The notes beneath the pieces were generated by a model. It was not told the DNA's origin, searched no databases, and saw nothing but the letters and a program-made list of their open reading frames with translations. Source: Adiantum capillus-veneris (Eukaryota > Streptophyta > Polypodiopsida > Polypodiales > Pteridaceae). Taken from it: DNA of 64,000 bases. The stretch spans positions 106,990,554 to 107,054,553 of the forward strand of contig CM043949.1 of NCBI GenBank assembly GCA_014529385.2, read 5' to 3'. Positions 1-10,142 of the stretch are shown here, in pieces. The translations under genes and the position numbers were made by a program. Within the stretch, counting starts at the first letter, position 1. Every line of letters begins with the position of its first letter.

Positions 1-1779
1 TTTGGCACCTGGATCAAAGAAGATAAGCACTGTTTGATCCCTGACCTTTCCCCATGCTCTGCAAAGCTCACTTGCATATGAATTTGGCTTGTTGCCCACC
101 ATATCTGGCACTAGACCAGCCATGGGCTTCTTTCCTTTCCTGTCCTCCTTGTCTTCAGAATCAGCTGGCCTTTTCTTTGTAGGACAATTGTAAGCAATGT
201 GGCCAGGCTGCTCATAGATAAAGCATTTGTTCTCTGACCTCACGACCTTTTGCTCTTCCGACTTGCGAGGAAAACGTCTTTTCCATTTCTTTATTGGTCC
301 CTTTTTTGATTCAGCCGAAGCTTTGTCTTTCCCTGCGTTGGCTGGCTCCTGAGTCCCTTTTGGAGCCTCATTGGGAACGTGCTTCTTCGCTGAATTTTTC
401 TTGGTTGATCCTTCCTTGACACCAGTATTAAATTCACAATCTTCTCCCTTGAGCAAACCATTGCCAGTGTTTGCTACCTCGATGAGCTGCGTCAAAGTAG
501 TGACTTTAGTCTTCGTACAGTACTTTCTCAATCCTTTGGGTAGGCCACAACAATATTTTTCAATCTGTTCTGTCAATGGCACAAACCTATAGGAATTTAC
601 TGGAAGTAGAGCTTTCCAAAACTTACGATTGTAGTCATCCAGATTCTTGAAAGTGGCAGCATTAAGCTGGTGTCATTCTGTCATGACATCTGCTTCAAAG
701 TCATCAGATAACCATGCTACTGCAAAAATCTGCTTGAAGTAAATCCATGTGGACGAAGCTTGCCCTTGCAGCAATAAAGTTGTCCACCATTGTCCCGCAT
801 TCCCTGTCAAGAAAGTGACTGCCTTGCGGACCTTTAAAGCCTCTGTAAAGTTTTCCCCTGCATAGGCCTTGTCAAACTACTGGAGGAATGAGAGAGCCTT
901 CTTCCTGTCATCAAACCCTGTAAAGGTCGTGAATGTCACACCTTTGCCACCTTCTTTGTACGGAGTTGGCCTCTCCAGCGGCGTCAAATTGTCGTATGGA
1001 AGTGACTGAAACATGGAAACACTCTTAGGGTTCATTTGTGTTCCCTGACCGCAATTAAGTTGACCTAGAAATGCCATATTTGGCTGCTGATTTGTAATTC
1101 CAGCCATACCAAAATTTGCCTGTGGCATCCCAAATTGGCCCTGAGTGCTTTGAAACCATGGTAGCATGCCCGTGACACCATACATGGGGTTAGGCATCAT
1201 CGTTTGAGCACCCCCGAACACTGTTCCTAGCGTGTAAAACTGATTTCCAGGTGCATGACCAGCCATGCTCTGGAATACCGATCCACCTCCAAAATAGCCA
1301 GGGTGTACTGAAGGTGGTGGGAAGACCTGTTGCATAGCCTGTAGGTTGCTTCCCTGCCCATTAGAACCAGCTATAGGCTGCTGAAAAGTGGCTGGCTTAA
1401 CTGGTACAGCTTGAAAGACTGGCATCTCAGCCACCTGTTCTTGCACCTTAGGCACAGGTTGTGGAGACTGCATGTTCTCTGTCAAGTGTACAGGTGTTTC
1501 CATTGACTGTGCAGTATGAATCACTTGTGCTTAAGCCTTAACAGGCTTCTGAATACGATCCAGTGACCCAACTTGCTGAGACGGAAGAGGAGGTTGCAGA
1601 AAGGCTAAAAACCTCGGGTTCTGCATTACTTGTGTGAACATAGCCACAGCAGTAGCCAACTGGGTCCTGAATATATCATCATCCGTCTGTGGTGGTCTTG
1701 AAGACTCACCCGCTTCATATGTCTCTTGACCCTGTGAAGAGGAAACCTCTTCAGTCACATCATCTGGTCTGTCAGCCAT
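1..1779 (-). pseudogene. gag and start of protease, element A
   Basis: The open frame begins at 1779 (MADRPDDVTEE). It is broken by a stop and frame change near 1525-1531 and another stop near 670. The N-terminal part is rich in Q, P, M and G. The middle (about 950-450) reads like a retrotransposon gag capsid domain, with a segment like GNAGQWWTTLL and then LPVNSYRFVPLTEQ. Near 240-180 there is a zinc knuckle whose second cysteine is replaced by tyrosine (C-x2-Y-x4-H-x4-C). The edge of the window reads IFFDPGAK, which matches the aspartic protease active-site loop with P in place of T/S. The breaks and lost metal ligand point to an inactive copy. Confidence 0.75.
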
Positions 1780-1862
1780 AATTGCAATTCCCTGTGTCTA
1801 GTCTATGATCCCCTGTGTCTTCAAGCCCAAACTGACCAAGGCTCACCTCTATGGGAAAAAGT

Positions 1863-1885
1863 GATTTAATCCCGGGATGGAACCA
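1863..1885 (-). other. Candidate tRNA primer-binding site, element A
   Basis: On the minus strand this begins TGGTTCCATCCCGGG, directly after the CA end of the putative LTR and about 85 bases before the gag start. On the plus strand the segment ends in aacca, like a tRNA 3' end. The cognate tRNA was not identified, so the call rests mainly on position. Confidence 0.4.
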
Positions 1886-3402
1886 TGAAACCAGCCTGTA
1901 CTTTCAAAAAGGGCGGTAGACTTTACTTCAAACCTTGATTTAGCTTTCACCCATTATTAGTCGTCTATTCTACCTGTACTTTCAAGACACAACAAAGGGG
2001 AAAGGGATACACGCTGCTAGATTGCACCTGTATGAGTAGACCGACACCAGATTGGCCTCTAACTTAGGCGCCCCTTTCGGTATTTCTTTATTGTTTAAAA
2101 GAGGGAACAAACGCTGTGGTTCCCTACAAGCTGCCCCGCACAAGCTTGGCTGAATTTCAACTGTTCCGGCCCGATTTCGACAACATAACTGTACTAGGAC
2201 ACTTCACAGTCAGTATTCCCACGCATTGACTGACTTTTCCGACGAATACGGGCACTTTGCAAAACCTGGCGAGAATCTGCAGCACGCTGAATTCTCTGTT
2301 TTCAGCCCCGAAAATGCGCCAGATCACCTGTACAGCAGTCCCCTCGCATCCCCGAACCTCCTGGGGGTATTAGGGACCGTTTAGGGCCAAAACCCTAAAC
2401 CTGCAAAAATACACAGCAGGCTGTAATTTACTGTTTCGGGCTCCGTTTCGCGTGCCGATCGCATCTGTAGCAAGTCCTCGAGCTCCCGCACCTGTAGGGC
2501 TACTTGCCCTTTGAATCGAACGAGATTTCTGGCGTGAAACCTCTCTGAATTCACCTGTACCTACGGGGGATTAGCCGCTAGCTAATCCAGTACCTGTGCA
2601 AGAGGCTCTTGGCTCAGCAATCGCACATGAACCCACACAACTGTACATAGGTCAATTGAAAAGCCCACTAGAGGGGCATAACATACTGCCATAGGGGAGA
2701 GAGAGGGCAGTGCGTAGCGTGCAGGGCATCACTCCTGGCACCGCACTGTACATAGGAGGGAAAGCAAGCACTCCATAGTTCTTAACCTGTGACAAAATCT
2801 GAAACTGAGCCTCTCTCAGCTTAAAATTCAGCGCCATTTCTTGTTGCATGAGGAAAGTGCACCAGAAGGTGCCACTTGGCACATTTACAAGCATTTTCCC
2901 GTTTCGGGGTTGCCGCCTAAAAATCTCCCGACCGGTTGCCCGGTTGACTTCACTGCAGAGTAATAAAATGTTCCCCTTGTCATTCCGGAGGTAATGACGC
3001 GAACACATTTTCATGTCCCAAAATAGCAATTCCCTAAATTTTAGGAGATGTTGCCATTGTATCTTTCTAGGTAATCCGACCCTCTTTGTACACTGTAGCC
3101 ACACCCAGAACTGAAATGTAGCCTCTGTAACAAAGGATTCCAGTTTGGCTAGTCAATGACCCCACTTGGCTAACCATAGTCCTTGTCCAACCTTAGTGCT
3201 CTCTTGCCCTCAGGCCTGGACTCCCTCTAAACAGTTCCACGCTAGCTATGCAATGCAGGGCAGTTAGATTTCCCGAGGGGCGTTTTCCAAAAAGTGGAAA
3301 TAAATAAATAATAGGAAAGAAATCAACAAAAAGGATAGATAGTAGTCACACGCTCGTGACAATCAGCGTCTCTTCCTTGCGGATATCATCAAAATTGTTT
3401 CA
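1886..3402 (-). other. Putative 5' LTR of element A
   Basis: The inner end (tgaaac at 1886) sits next to the candidate primer site. A matching inverted end (gtttca) occurs at 3397-3402, giving a TG...CA unit of about 1.5 kb. No second LTR is in the window, so the outer boundary is inferred from the short inverted ends only. The stretch contains seven copies of a cctgt(a/g) motif between 1895 and 2600 and no convincing protein gene. Confidence 0.35.
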
Positions 3403-4499
3403 CCTTGCAAGCATCAATGACGGCTTGCAGAATCTTAGGCAAATAAGATTCTAGGCATAGCATTCTCGGAACGTATGTTCGAACTTGGTTCGCAGTAGAA
3501 TGAACCTGCTTTGAATATCAGAGATGTTCTCCCATATGTGGTTAAGGCAATTCTTTCTACCTTGGAACTTACGAACGTAAGAGTTCATGCTTACACTAGC
3601 AGTATGTCAATGGTACTTGACCGGCTTATGGAGAAGCATATGCTACAACTATAACTTGCTACTTCAATGGTCAATCCATGTAATAGAGACGATGATCAAT
3701 GACCATCAAAAAACTCTCTACTTAGTAGAAAAATTCAAAGCGATCGAACACATCCCACATAAAGATTCTTGTGTCAGAATATCATGGCGCGCAAAAAGGC
3801 GCTCAAGAGAGGTGTCTCAAATACCATCCCACTTCCTAAAAAAGAAGTTGGCTCATATCGTTCTGGTTAGTAGAAAAAAATTCGACTGGTAGTCGACTCA
3901 CCTTGACAACAAGGTCTACATCTCCATGTGTTATCCATGTACCCGAAGGTGTACATAATACTCATTTTGTGCTAGAGCTTTTGTGAACTCGGGAGATTTC
4001 CTCTTTTTTGTAAGATTCTCAGAGCGGACACGCTCAACCAGATAATTCCTCGACTTCGTTCCAGAGCAAACCCGCTCATCAAATAAACTGGGATTTCAAA
4101 TATGGAATTCCACGAGCACAAGCCGTAGCCATCTCTTGCTCCTTCTCTTAGAAAGAGAGTGTTCATTCACTTGTGCGAAAAGCACTACCATACCTTCCCT
4201 TAATAGTTAGGGGGGTGTGGACGTAGAGAGTACTCGAGCTTAGTGAAAACTTTTCCCTCCTTGAAAGCTCGAAATGATTCCGTCGTAATGTCCTATCCAC
4301 GGTAGCGGGTACTCTATGGAGAAACTACTCAATATCAGATCACTTAGCGACCTTCCGAATGGTAGCAAACCAATTTATCTCATACAACAATGTTCCAACT
4401 TGATCCTACTCTCATAAACACTCGAGAGTGATCGTCCTAGTTAACATATGCATACCTTGTGCGAAAAAGAAAACGAACTTTATGATTTCCTCAAAGTTG

Positions 4500-5460
4500 T
4501 AACTTTGATCAAAGACATGTCCTTTCACTCAAAGTTTGAGGGTCTTCTGTTCAAAATCTCAAGAGTTAGATCAAATACCCTTACTCCAGAACTTTCTTCG
4601 AATAGCAACGTATCCTTTGAGGAGAGAGAACAAAAATCCGTTGTTTTTGTGTTCAATGGTTCCCGTCCCACTATGGGGATTTGATTCTTTGACGCTAAAG
4701 TGTACACTTTCAGCTTGCATGGCTGACTCCACTATCCGTTGCGTATGTTGCGGATATGTTTGCATGCTTTTACGAAGTTGGGGAGAAAGTCCGTTGAATT
4801 TCTTCATCTTTTCTTCCTCAGAGAGGGTCAAGAGTGGAGCCACCTTTGCCAAAGTGAACCAATACTTGTCCATGTAATTTGTGACTCGCTCGTGCTACTA
4901 TTGGGCAAACCGATCCCAATCTTCTTTGATACATTCCTCAAGGTGTAGAGGAAAAGAAAAATTCTCAAAATATTTTGCTTTGAATTGAGTCCAAGTCTTG
5001 TTGTGATTTCCTTGCAAAGCTTTGGTATATCACCAATGGTGACCAAGCACTCGCAATCCCCTTCAAGTATTTGGTCACATGCCTCATCTTCGACTCTTGT
5101 AAGAAATTGTTGTTTCAGAAGGCAACTTCAAACTGTCGAATGAAAGCGGTAGCTTTCGGGACATCTCCCCTTCCATCAAACTTGACTGGAGTGTTCTAAG
5201 GTCTAGAGACCTTCTACGTGTCCTTCCAGAAATCACGGATTTCTTGGCTATGGTTCTGGACTGGATGTTCATGGATATTCTGAAAGAGTAGTGAGGTGAA
5301 ATTGTGGATGATAAAAAAAATTCTTTCAAATTTCTTTGAATTTTCAACAAGTAAATTTGACTCAATTCCAGGTTTTGAAGGATCTCGAACATTCCGCTTC
5401 TCGAATTCTCTAAGTTATTGAGCATCATGCTCTTGTCACCTTCTCAGAGAATCCCAAGTC
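4500..5460 (-). pseudogene. gag capsid remnant, element B
   Basis: Minus-strand fragments in shifting frames read like a Ty3/gypsy gag. The clearest stretch lies at 4873-4700, with EEEKMKKFNGLSP followed by LRKSMQ, a pattern typical of capsid helices. Upstream fragments (5046-4828, 5428-5084) carry gag-like residues in other frames. Several indels and stops separate them, so no functional product is expected. Confidence 0.55.
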
Positions 5461-5603
5461 TTATTGACTTCTTGCAGAGAGGGAAAAAAAAATTCGACTC
5501 CGCGAGCTTTTCCAGCAGGACTTAGCGTTCCGCCTGCCTACTTCTCTCTTGGCTTGTCATGAATTCCCCGTATCTTCCCAGAGTCCTCCTCCTTTACACA
5601 CAC

Positions 5604-5605
<2 letters not shown>

Positions 5606-5636
<31 letters not shown>
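5606..5636. repeat. (GA)n microsatellite in leader of element B
   Basis: An uninterrupted GA tract lies immediately beside the primer site of element B. Confidence 0.95.
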
Positions 5637-5638
<2 letters not shown>

Positions 5639-5640
5639 AT

Positions 5641-5652
5641 GCTCTGATACCA
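5641..5652 (-). other. Primer-binding site for initiator Met tRNA, element B
   Basis: The plus strand reads gctctgatacca, the reverse complement of TGGTATCAGAGC, which is the plant initiator-Met tRNA primer site used by many LTR retrotransposons. One base separates it from the tgtcac end of the LTR. Confidence 0.9.
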
Positions 5653-5653
5653 C

Positions 5654-6899
5654 TGTCACAAACGGGAGCGCATAACAATATAAAATACACTCGGATAAAT
5701 AGAACATATCACTTAACTCTGAAGCTAGAGGATACAAAGTAAAATAGAGAGAGGGATATAGAGTGAGAAGATAGACACAGTACTCGGACCAAAAGATGGG
5801 TTAGTCCCCCACCCCCCGTAATAGTATCTTTATTATTGAAAAGAAGTCTATGCAAGCACTTGAACCGAACGTATTACCATGTTCATTCCAGAATCAAACT
5901 CGATGGTTCTTGGAAGCCTCAGCTTCCTACTCCTAGGGCAACACCCTATTCCAAGGAACTTCCATTCCTTATTCCGAATCCTCGAGAACCAAGGTTCTCG
6001 CCTTTGGATCTCACCTTCCAGACTAGGGACATGGTGTCGCTGTAACTCTTTTCCGACTCTGTTCCCAAAGTCCTCTTTCTGCGAAACAACTCTGCTAGGT
6101 GCTTTCCTAGACGCGAAGTCCTTCCTTGGGAATCTCAACTTCCGAATCCCAACTCAAAAGTCTTACAACTCTCAAATCCATGAATTTACTCCAAAGTGCA
6201 AAACCCTTGGATTAATCTCGCTCTAGTTCCTCAGAGCGCTTTTCTCTTGCAAAGACTCGTGCCTTCCTCTACTCTACTCCCTCGCTAAGAGGAAATACAC
6301 CTGCAAATAAATACTCAGAGATCATAACATGAAAAGACGTTACCTCCAAAGTCTCGTCGCTCGAAACGCAACTAGATCCTCGGAAAGCAACTCCCCGGAA
6401 GAGATCTCTGCACACAGAAACCTCTCTGTCCTACACACAAAAGAGGTGTGCTCTCAGGTTCCTTCTCGGAAGATCAGCCCCGTCCTCGACATTTATGGGC
6501 TGAAAACAGAGAAAAACAGCAACTTGTTGCGACAGAAACGCTCTCCAAAGGCACTTCTTCGCGATGGACCTGGCCTACTCGGTCTTGGCAACATCCAGTA
6601 CACTCAAGGCAGCACCGGCGGCGGTGACTTCGCGGCTGAAATCTGCAGCACCTTCCCCTTTGCTTCAGCGCTGGCTTTTTCTGCAAGACTGAGAGTGTGA
6701 GAGAGGTTCGCTTTTATTGTCTTTGGCAGCCGGCAAGAATAGGGCATATCCCCCCGGCAAAGATAAGGTGACTTTGGGGCGCTACGGGCAGAAGAGAGAG
6801 AATTCGCTGGTCTGCAACCAGAAAAAGGGAGAGAGGGCTGGCGCTAGGTTTTTAGCTGCTTTTTTTATCATTTGGGGGGGGGGGGGGGGGCTTCAGACA
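5654..6899 (-). other. Putative 5' LTR of element B
   Basis: It begins tgtcac one base from the primer site. The outer end is uncertain; a matching gaca occurs at 6896-6899, just after a poly-G run at 6874-6890. No partner LTR is in the window. ORFs on both strands here are short and resemble nothing known. Confidence 0.4.
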
Positions 6900-7185
6900 T
6901 AATTACTGCCTTCTTCCAGAAATCCACCCCACCTCCTGTCCACACAGTAGGAAGTCACACTATAGAGGGCAGAGCATCGAGTGTGTGCTTCACATGCATA
7001 CACACACATATACCTATGTACACAGGCGTGTATAAATGCATGTACATGCACATGTATTGTATATGGAGACGCATAGACATACATATAAGAAAAAATCAAC
7101 ACACACATTGTCCAATTTAAGAAGCAACTCAGTTTACACAATAAGGTGAGAATGTAACACTACCACAACATCATAAGTTTCTCAC

Positions 7186-7897
7186 CAGGTCTTGTGTCTC
7201 TCTATGTATCAGCATGTTGGAAGTTGTCAGGTCACCATGAATGAGCCCACCATCATGAAGTCGTGCTATGGCTACACCTATCTTGGTCGCAATGGCCTCC
7301 AGTTTGCCTCCTGCTTTATGTGCCCCCATCAAAAATTCTTCCAAAAACAGTATACTAAACTAAGGAGTCTCAAAACAAACCTGAACTAGGCAAGGGACCA
7401 GCACTCAACAAGATATCTTTGACAGACATGCCATCTATGAATTCAAAAGTAATTGTGTGTAGGACGGAGTCCACAGCAAAAAGGGCAGGGGTGGCAACAC
7501 CGAGCCTTCGAGCCTTTGCGACGCTCCGAGCCTCCTGCAGACAGGAGTGTTAAGCATTATTTACCTTAATCTATTCAATATGAATGTACAATGTTCCAAA
7601 CTCAGCTGAAGTATGTCAATTACCATACTGCACTGTTTAAGTGCATAGGTACATGGCACATGCAGACTTGTACTTAACAGGACATTATCAGCTGTTTTGC
7701 ATAAATATGAGTAAAGTTTTGGGTATCCACTGAAATGTCACAGTACTTGTGTGTGCCACATACCCCATAAAGCCGCTTCTGTGTAATCTTGGAGTCCAGA
7801 ATTGGATGTCTATACTTCTTTGAAAAGCGCTCTTTCACAATGGCCTTTCTCCCCAAGAATATGCTCTCATACACACGCTGCGTGCACATCCAAAAGG

Positions 7898-7939
<42 letters not shown>

Positions 7940-8024
7940 TCCTACTCCTACAAAAACATACCGCCTCAGCTCCTTGCTTGACAAGCTTTCCTGGCGGGGC
8001 CGTGTCCGCAGCGTCTACCTCCAT
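7186..8024 (-). CDS. BUD32: KEOPS/EKC complex kinase BUD32 (TP53RK/PRPK-like), exons 1-4, 3' end missing
   Basis: Exons are 8024-7962, 7877-7764, 7534-7381 and 7310-7186. They are separated by GT-AG introns of 84, 229 and 70 bp and give 152 codons without a stop. Bud32 is the atypical small kinase/ATPase of the KEOPS complex, which makes t6A on tRNAs. Visible family motifs are KQGAEA with RVYESIFLG (nucleotide loop), IVKERFSKKYRHP with the ATP-site lysine, EARSVAKARRLGV, and the catalytic loop LIHGDLTTSNML with its D and N. Length through each motif matches the family with no gaps. Exon 4 ends at a gtgaga donor, but the next exon (DFG loop and C-terminal basic tail, about 75 residues) is not found down to 6900, where retroelement B begins. 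Either the last intron contains the nested elements and the exon lies left of the window, or this is a truncated copy. The start is the only Met in frame before KQGAEA. Confidence 0.85.
7899..7937. repeat. (CT)n/(GA)n microsatellite inside BUD32 intron 1
   Basis: The dinucleotide tract makes up about half of the 84-bp first intron (7878-7961). Because the intron is a multiple of three and lacks a stop in frame, reading through it would add a Glu-Arg run. Comparison with the family shows that EA should join RVYES directly, so the tract is intronic. Confidence 0.9.
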
Positions 8025-8655
8025 TTCCAGAAAGTCTACCTGCCGACCTTTCGTAATTTGAATTTCTGAAGGTGGAGGGTGGAGGTAGCCTACTCGACTA
8101 AGGCCGGGTTCCGTTGTACAGGTTTAACTTTTCAGCTGTCCCCTGGCGGAAGAACAGCAGGTCTTCGTAGCTTATTAACTGGGAGCGCACCTCCCTTTGA
8201 GGCCGTCCGATTGTGGTCAAGACTTGCTGCCCGTGCATCGGAAAGAATTTTATAACAATAGGTTGCTTTATGATATTTATGAGAGAGAAAACAAGAAAGT
8301 CACTACATTTTAAAGCATGTTCTTTCGTAACAAAATATTAGATTTTTGGCTTTTTAAAAGAAACCTTAGTGTTGTGTTGGGTTAGGGAGATTTTCATTCT
8401 TTTCAGTAGTGTCATGATGGAGACTTACCTTAAATGCTATTTTGGTTTTAAAACACAAGGCTTGACTTCTCTTGCATTCTATTCTTTTAAAATATTAAAG
8501 TGCAGCTTCACCTTGCATGATTCTAATATATTCCACACACACACACTTATCTATTAACATAATATGGCGGAAGGGGGAACCTTTTACATGTGTCGCAATC
8601 TTCGACCTGAATGCTAAAGTCCAAAACTAAAAAAAACCCTTTGCACGTGATAAAA

Positions 8656-8686
<31 letters not shown>

Positions 8687-9316
8687 GCCGCCCGACCATA
8701 CTAGTATATATATACACACACATATATATAGATTAATGAGTTCTTATATATATATATATATATGATCAAGCCATGATAAAGGGAAGAAAAATAGATAAAA
8801 TATGTGAGAACTTAATTCAAAAATCCATAAATTTTAATATTTCTTCTAGTATTTCCGGTTCGCTTCTTTGCAAGAAAGAAACTCGGTTGCTTCATAAAAG
8901 AAACATTTCTGAAGAATGTTTCGCCTTATATAATTCTAGTTAAACTCAACGTAATGATTTTATCACTTATTGTTTTAGAAAGCTATCGTGACCCTTTCAC
9001 TTGTTTAGAAATAAATGTAACAGTGAAATGTTAAGATTGCAGTAGGTTTGCAAAAAATATATATATAAAAAATAATGACTGAAAATACACTTGGAAGCAT
9101 TGTAAGAAATTGAAAAAGAAAAAACGGGAAGAAGATGAGAAAGATTATGTTCTACACAGTACTCAATGCCAAATGTATACAAATGTCAACACCCTCTCAT
9201 AAAGGCGTAAAAGAAATAATAAAGAAAAGTTTATTATCATTAGCTTGCCATGTGGCATTAATCCTCAAGCTTTATCCAATGGTGCAAAGATGCACCCAAA
9301 ATCCAACCCTTTACTA
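8025..9316. other. Intergenic region with microsatellites
   Basis: No coding region or transposon domain was recognised. It contains the upstream region of BUD32, a (GA)n tract at 8658-8687 and TA/CA-rich repeats at about 8704-8763. No clear TATA box was assigned for BUD32. Confidence 0.6.
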
Positions 9317-9324
9317 AGGAGTCG

Positions 9325-9342
9325 GGACTACTTATGTAGTCC
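9325..9342 (-). other. Short hairpin downstream of the Helentron coding region
   Basis: Arms GGACTAC and GTAGTCC enclose a four-base loop. It lies about 60 bases beyond the stop of the endonuclease domain. Helitron and Helentron 3' ends typically carry a short hairpin, so this is a candidate 3' end marker. No canonical CTRR terminus follows. Confidence 0.4.
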
Positions 9343-9402
9343 AAAAAGAGGTGAGAGATCACGGTGGCTTGCAGCATGACAAATGAATGGGGAGTGGCAA
9401 TG

Positions 9403-10103
9403 TTAAAGGTGGTCACAAGGCAGCATAATGTATGTCGCGGAGTGATCAGACCAATACATGAAGTTGGATCCTACTTCGTAGTTGGAGATTGTTGAGCTAA
9501 CCCAAATAGGGTCTAAAGAAGATCCATAAATAGTTGTAACATTTGTTATCAATTGTCTGATGTTATATTTGTTTAGGAAAGAGGATAGGTGGTTGTAAGA
9601 AGTATTAGGAACTTTAATGTCAATGTTGAAGTCACCCAAGATAATGATTGGAATTTTGAAAGCGTGTTGTTCAAGCAATGATTTTAATATTTCTATTAAA
9701 TTCGTTAGTCGTGTTGAAGGTGAATTGTAAAGAGAAACTATTTTGATAATTTTGTTGTTTGTGAACTTGATTGTTGTATGTAACATCTCAACTCCTGGAC
9801 GAGAGATATTTCCATGGTTAAAAAGTGGATTAGTGTTTCTTGGTGCAGAATGGAAACACCCACTTTTGCATTCATTTGGTGTTGTAGAAAGCCTGGTATT
9901 GCACGTGGTATTGTTTTTGTCAGTCTTGTCTCTTGCAAACAGAGTACGTGTGATGTCATTTGTATGGAATTTGTTGCAATCTTTCTTATGTGTTTATTGA
10001 AGGACACAATGTTTAGAGATTGAATGATGATATGTGTGTTTGAGTAAGGTTGTAATGATTTTTGGGTGGAGATCCATTTAGCTTTTAGTTTTAGGCGATC
10101 CAA
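9403..10103 (-). pseudogene. Helentron endonuclease (EEP/APE-like) domain
   Basis: Two overlapping minus-strand frames (10103-9738 and 9786-9403) encode the two halves of an endonuclease/exonuclease/phosphatase fold. The N-terminal half has IIIQSLNIVSFNKHIRKI and LCLQETRL, where E is the metal-binding glutamate. The C-terminal half has IIILGDFNID, with the D and N of the active site, and YWSDHSATYIML, with the terminal DH pair. The family nuclease acts on DNA in the nucleus. A frame change near 9740-9786 separates the halves. The stop at 9403 directly after the last motif fits the natural C-terminus. Confidence 0.8.
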
Positions 10104-10142
10104 TTCTTCTAGTACAGTTTGGTCAACTTTGATATGGGAAGC

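Larger units (their letters stand above)
1..3402 (-). mobile_element. Ty3/gypsy LTR retrotransposon A, 5' part
   Basis: Reading leftwards on the minus strand there is a putative 5' LTR, a primer-site-like sequence next to it, a gag region with a zinc knuckle, and the start of an aspartic protease at the window edge. The rest of the element lies outside the window. The gag domain type, followed by knuckle and protease, supports Ty3/gypsy, but RT and integrase are not visible, so the family rests on gag and protease only. It abuts the decayed gag of element B, which suggests that A inserted into B. Confidence 0.7.
3403..6899 (-). mobile_element. Decayed Ty3/gypsy element B, 5' part
   Basis: A perfect initiator-Met primer site separates a putative LTR on the right from gag-like sequence on the left, so the element is on the minus strand. 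Its gag fades out before reaching a zinc knuckle, where element A begins. This fits A having inserted into, or replaced, the rest of B. Coding frames are heavily broken. Around 3410-4500 no domain is recognisable. Confidence 0.65.

Noticed and set aside
2652-3104. 150-residue minus-strand frame in the A LTR
   Set aside because: No similarity to known proteins and placed inside the putative LTR.
5848-6226. Overlapping frames on both strands in the B LTR
   Set aside because: No known domain, both strands open by chance in a noncoding LTR.
7674-7763. Extension of BUD32 exon 2 to a stop at 7674
   Set aside because: Family alignment leaves the conserved path at 7764, exactly at a GT donor, and the next conserved residues resume at 7534 after an AG.
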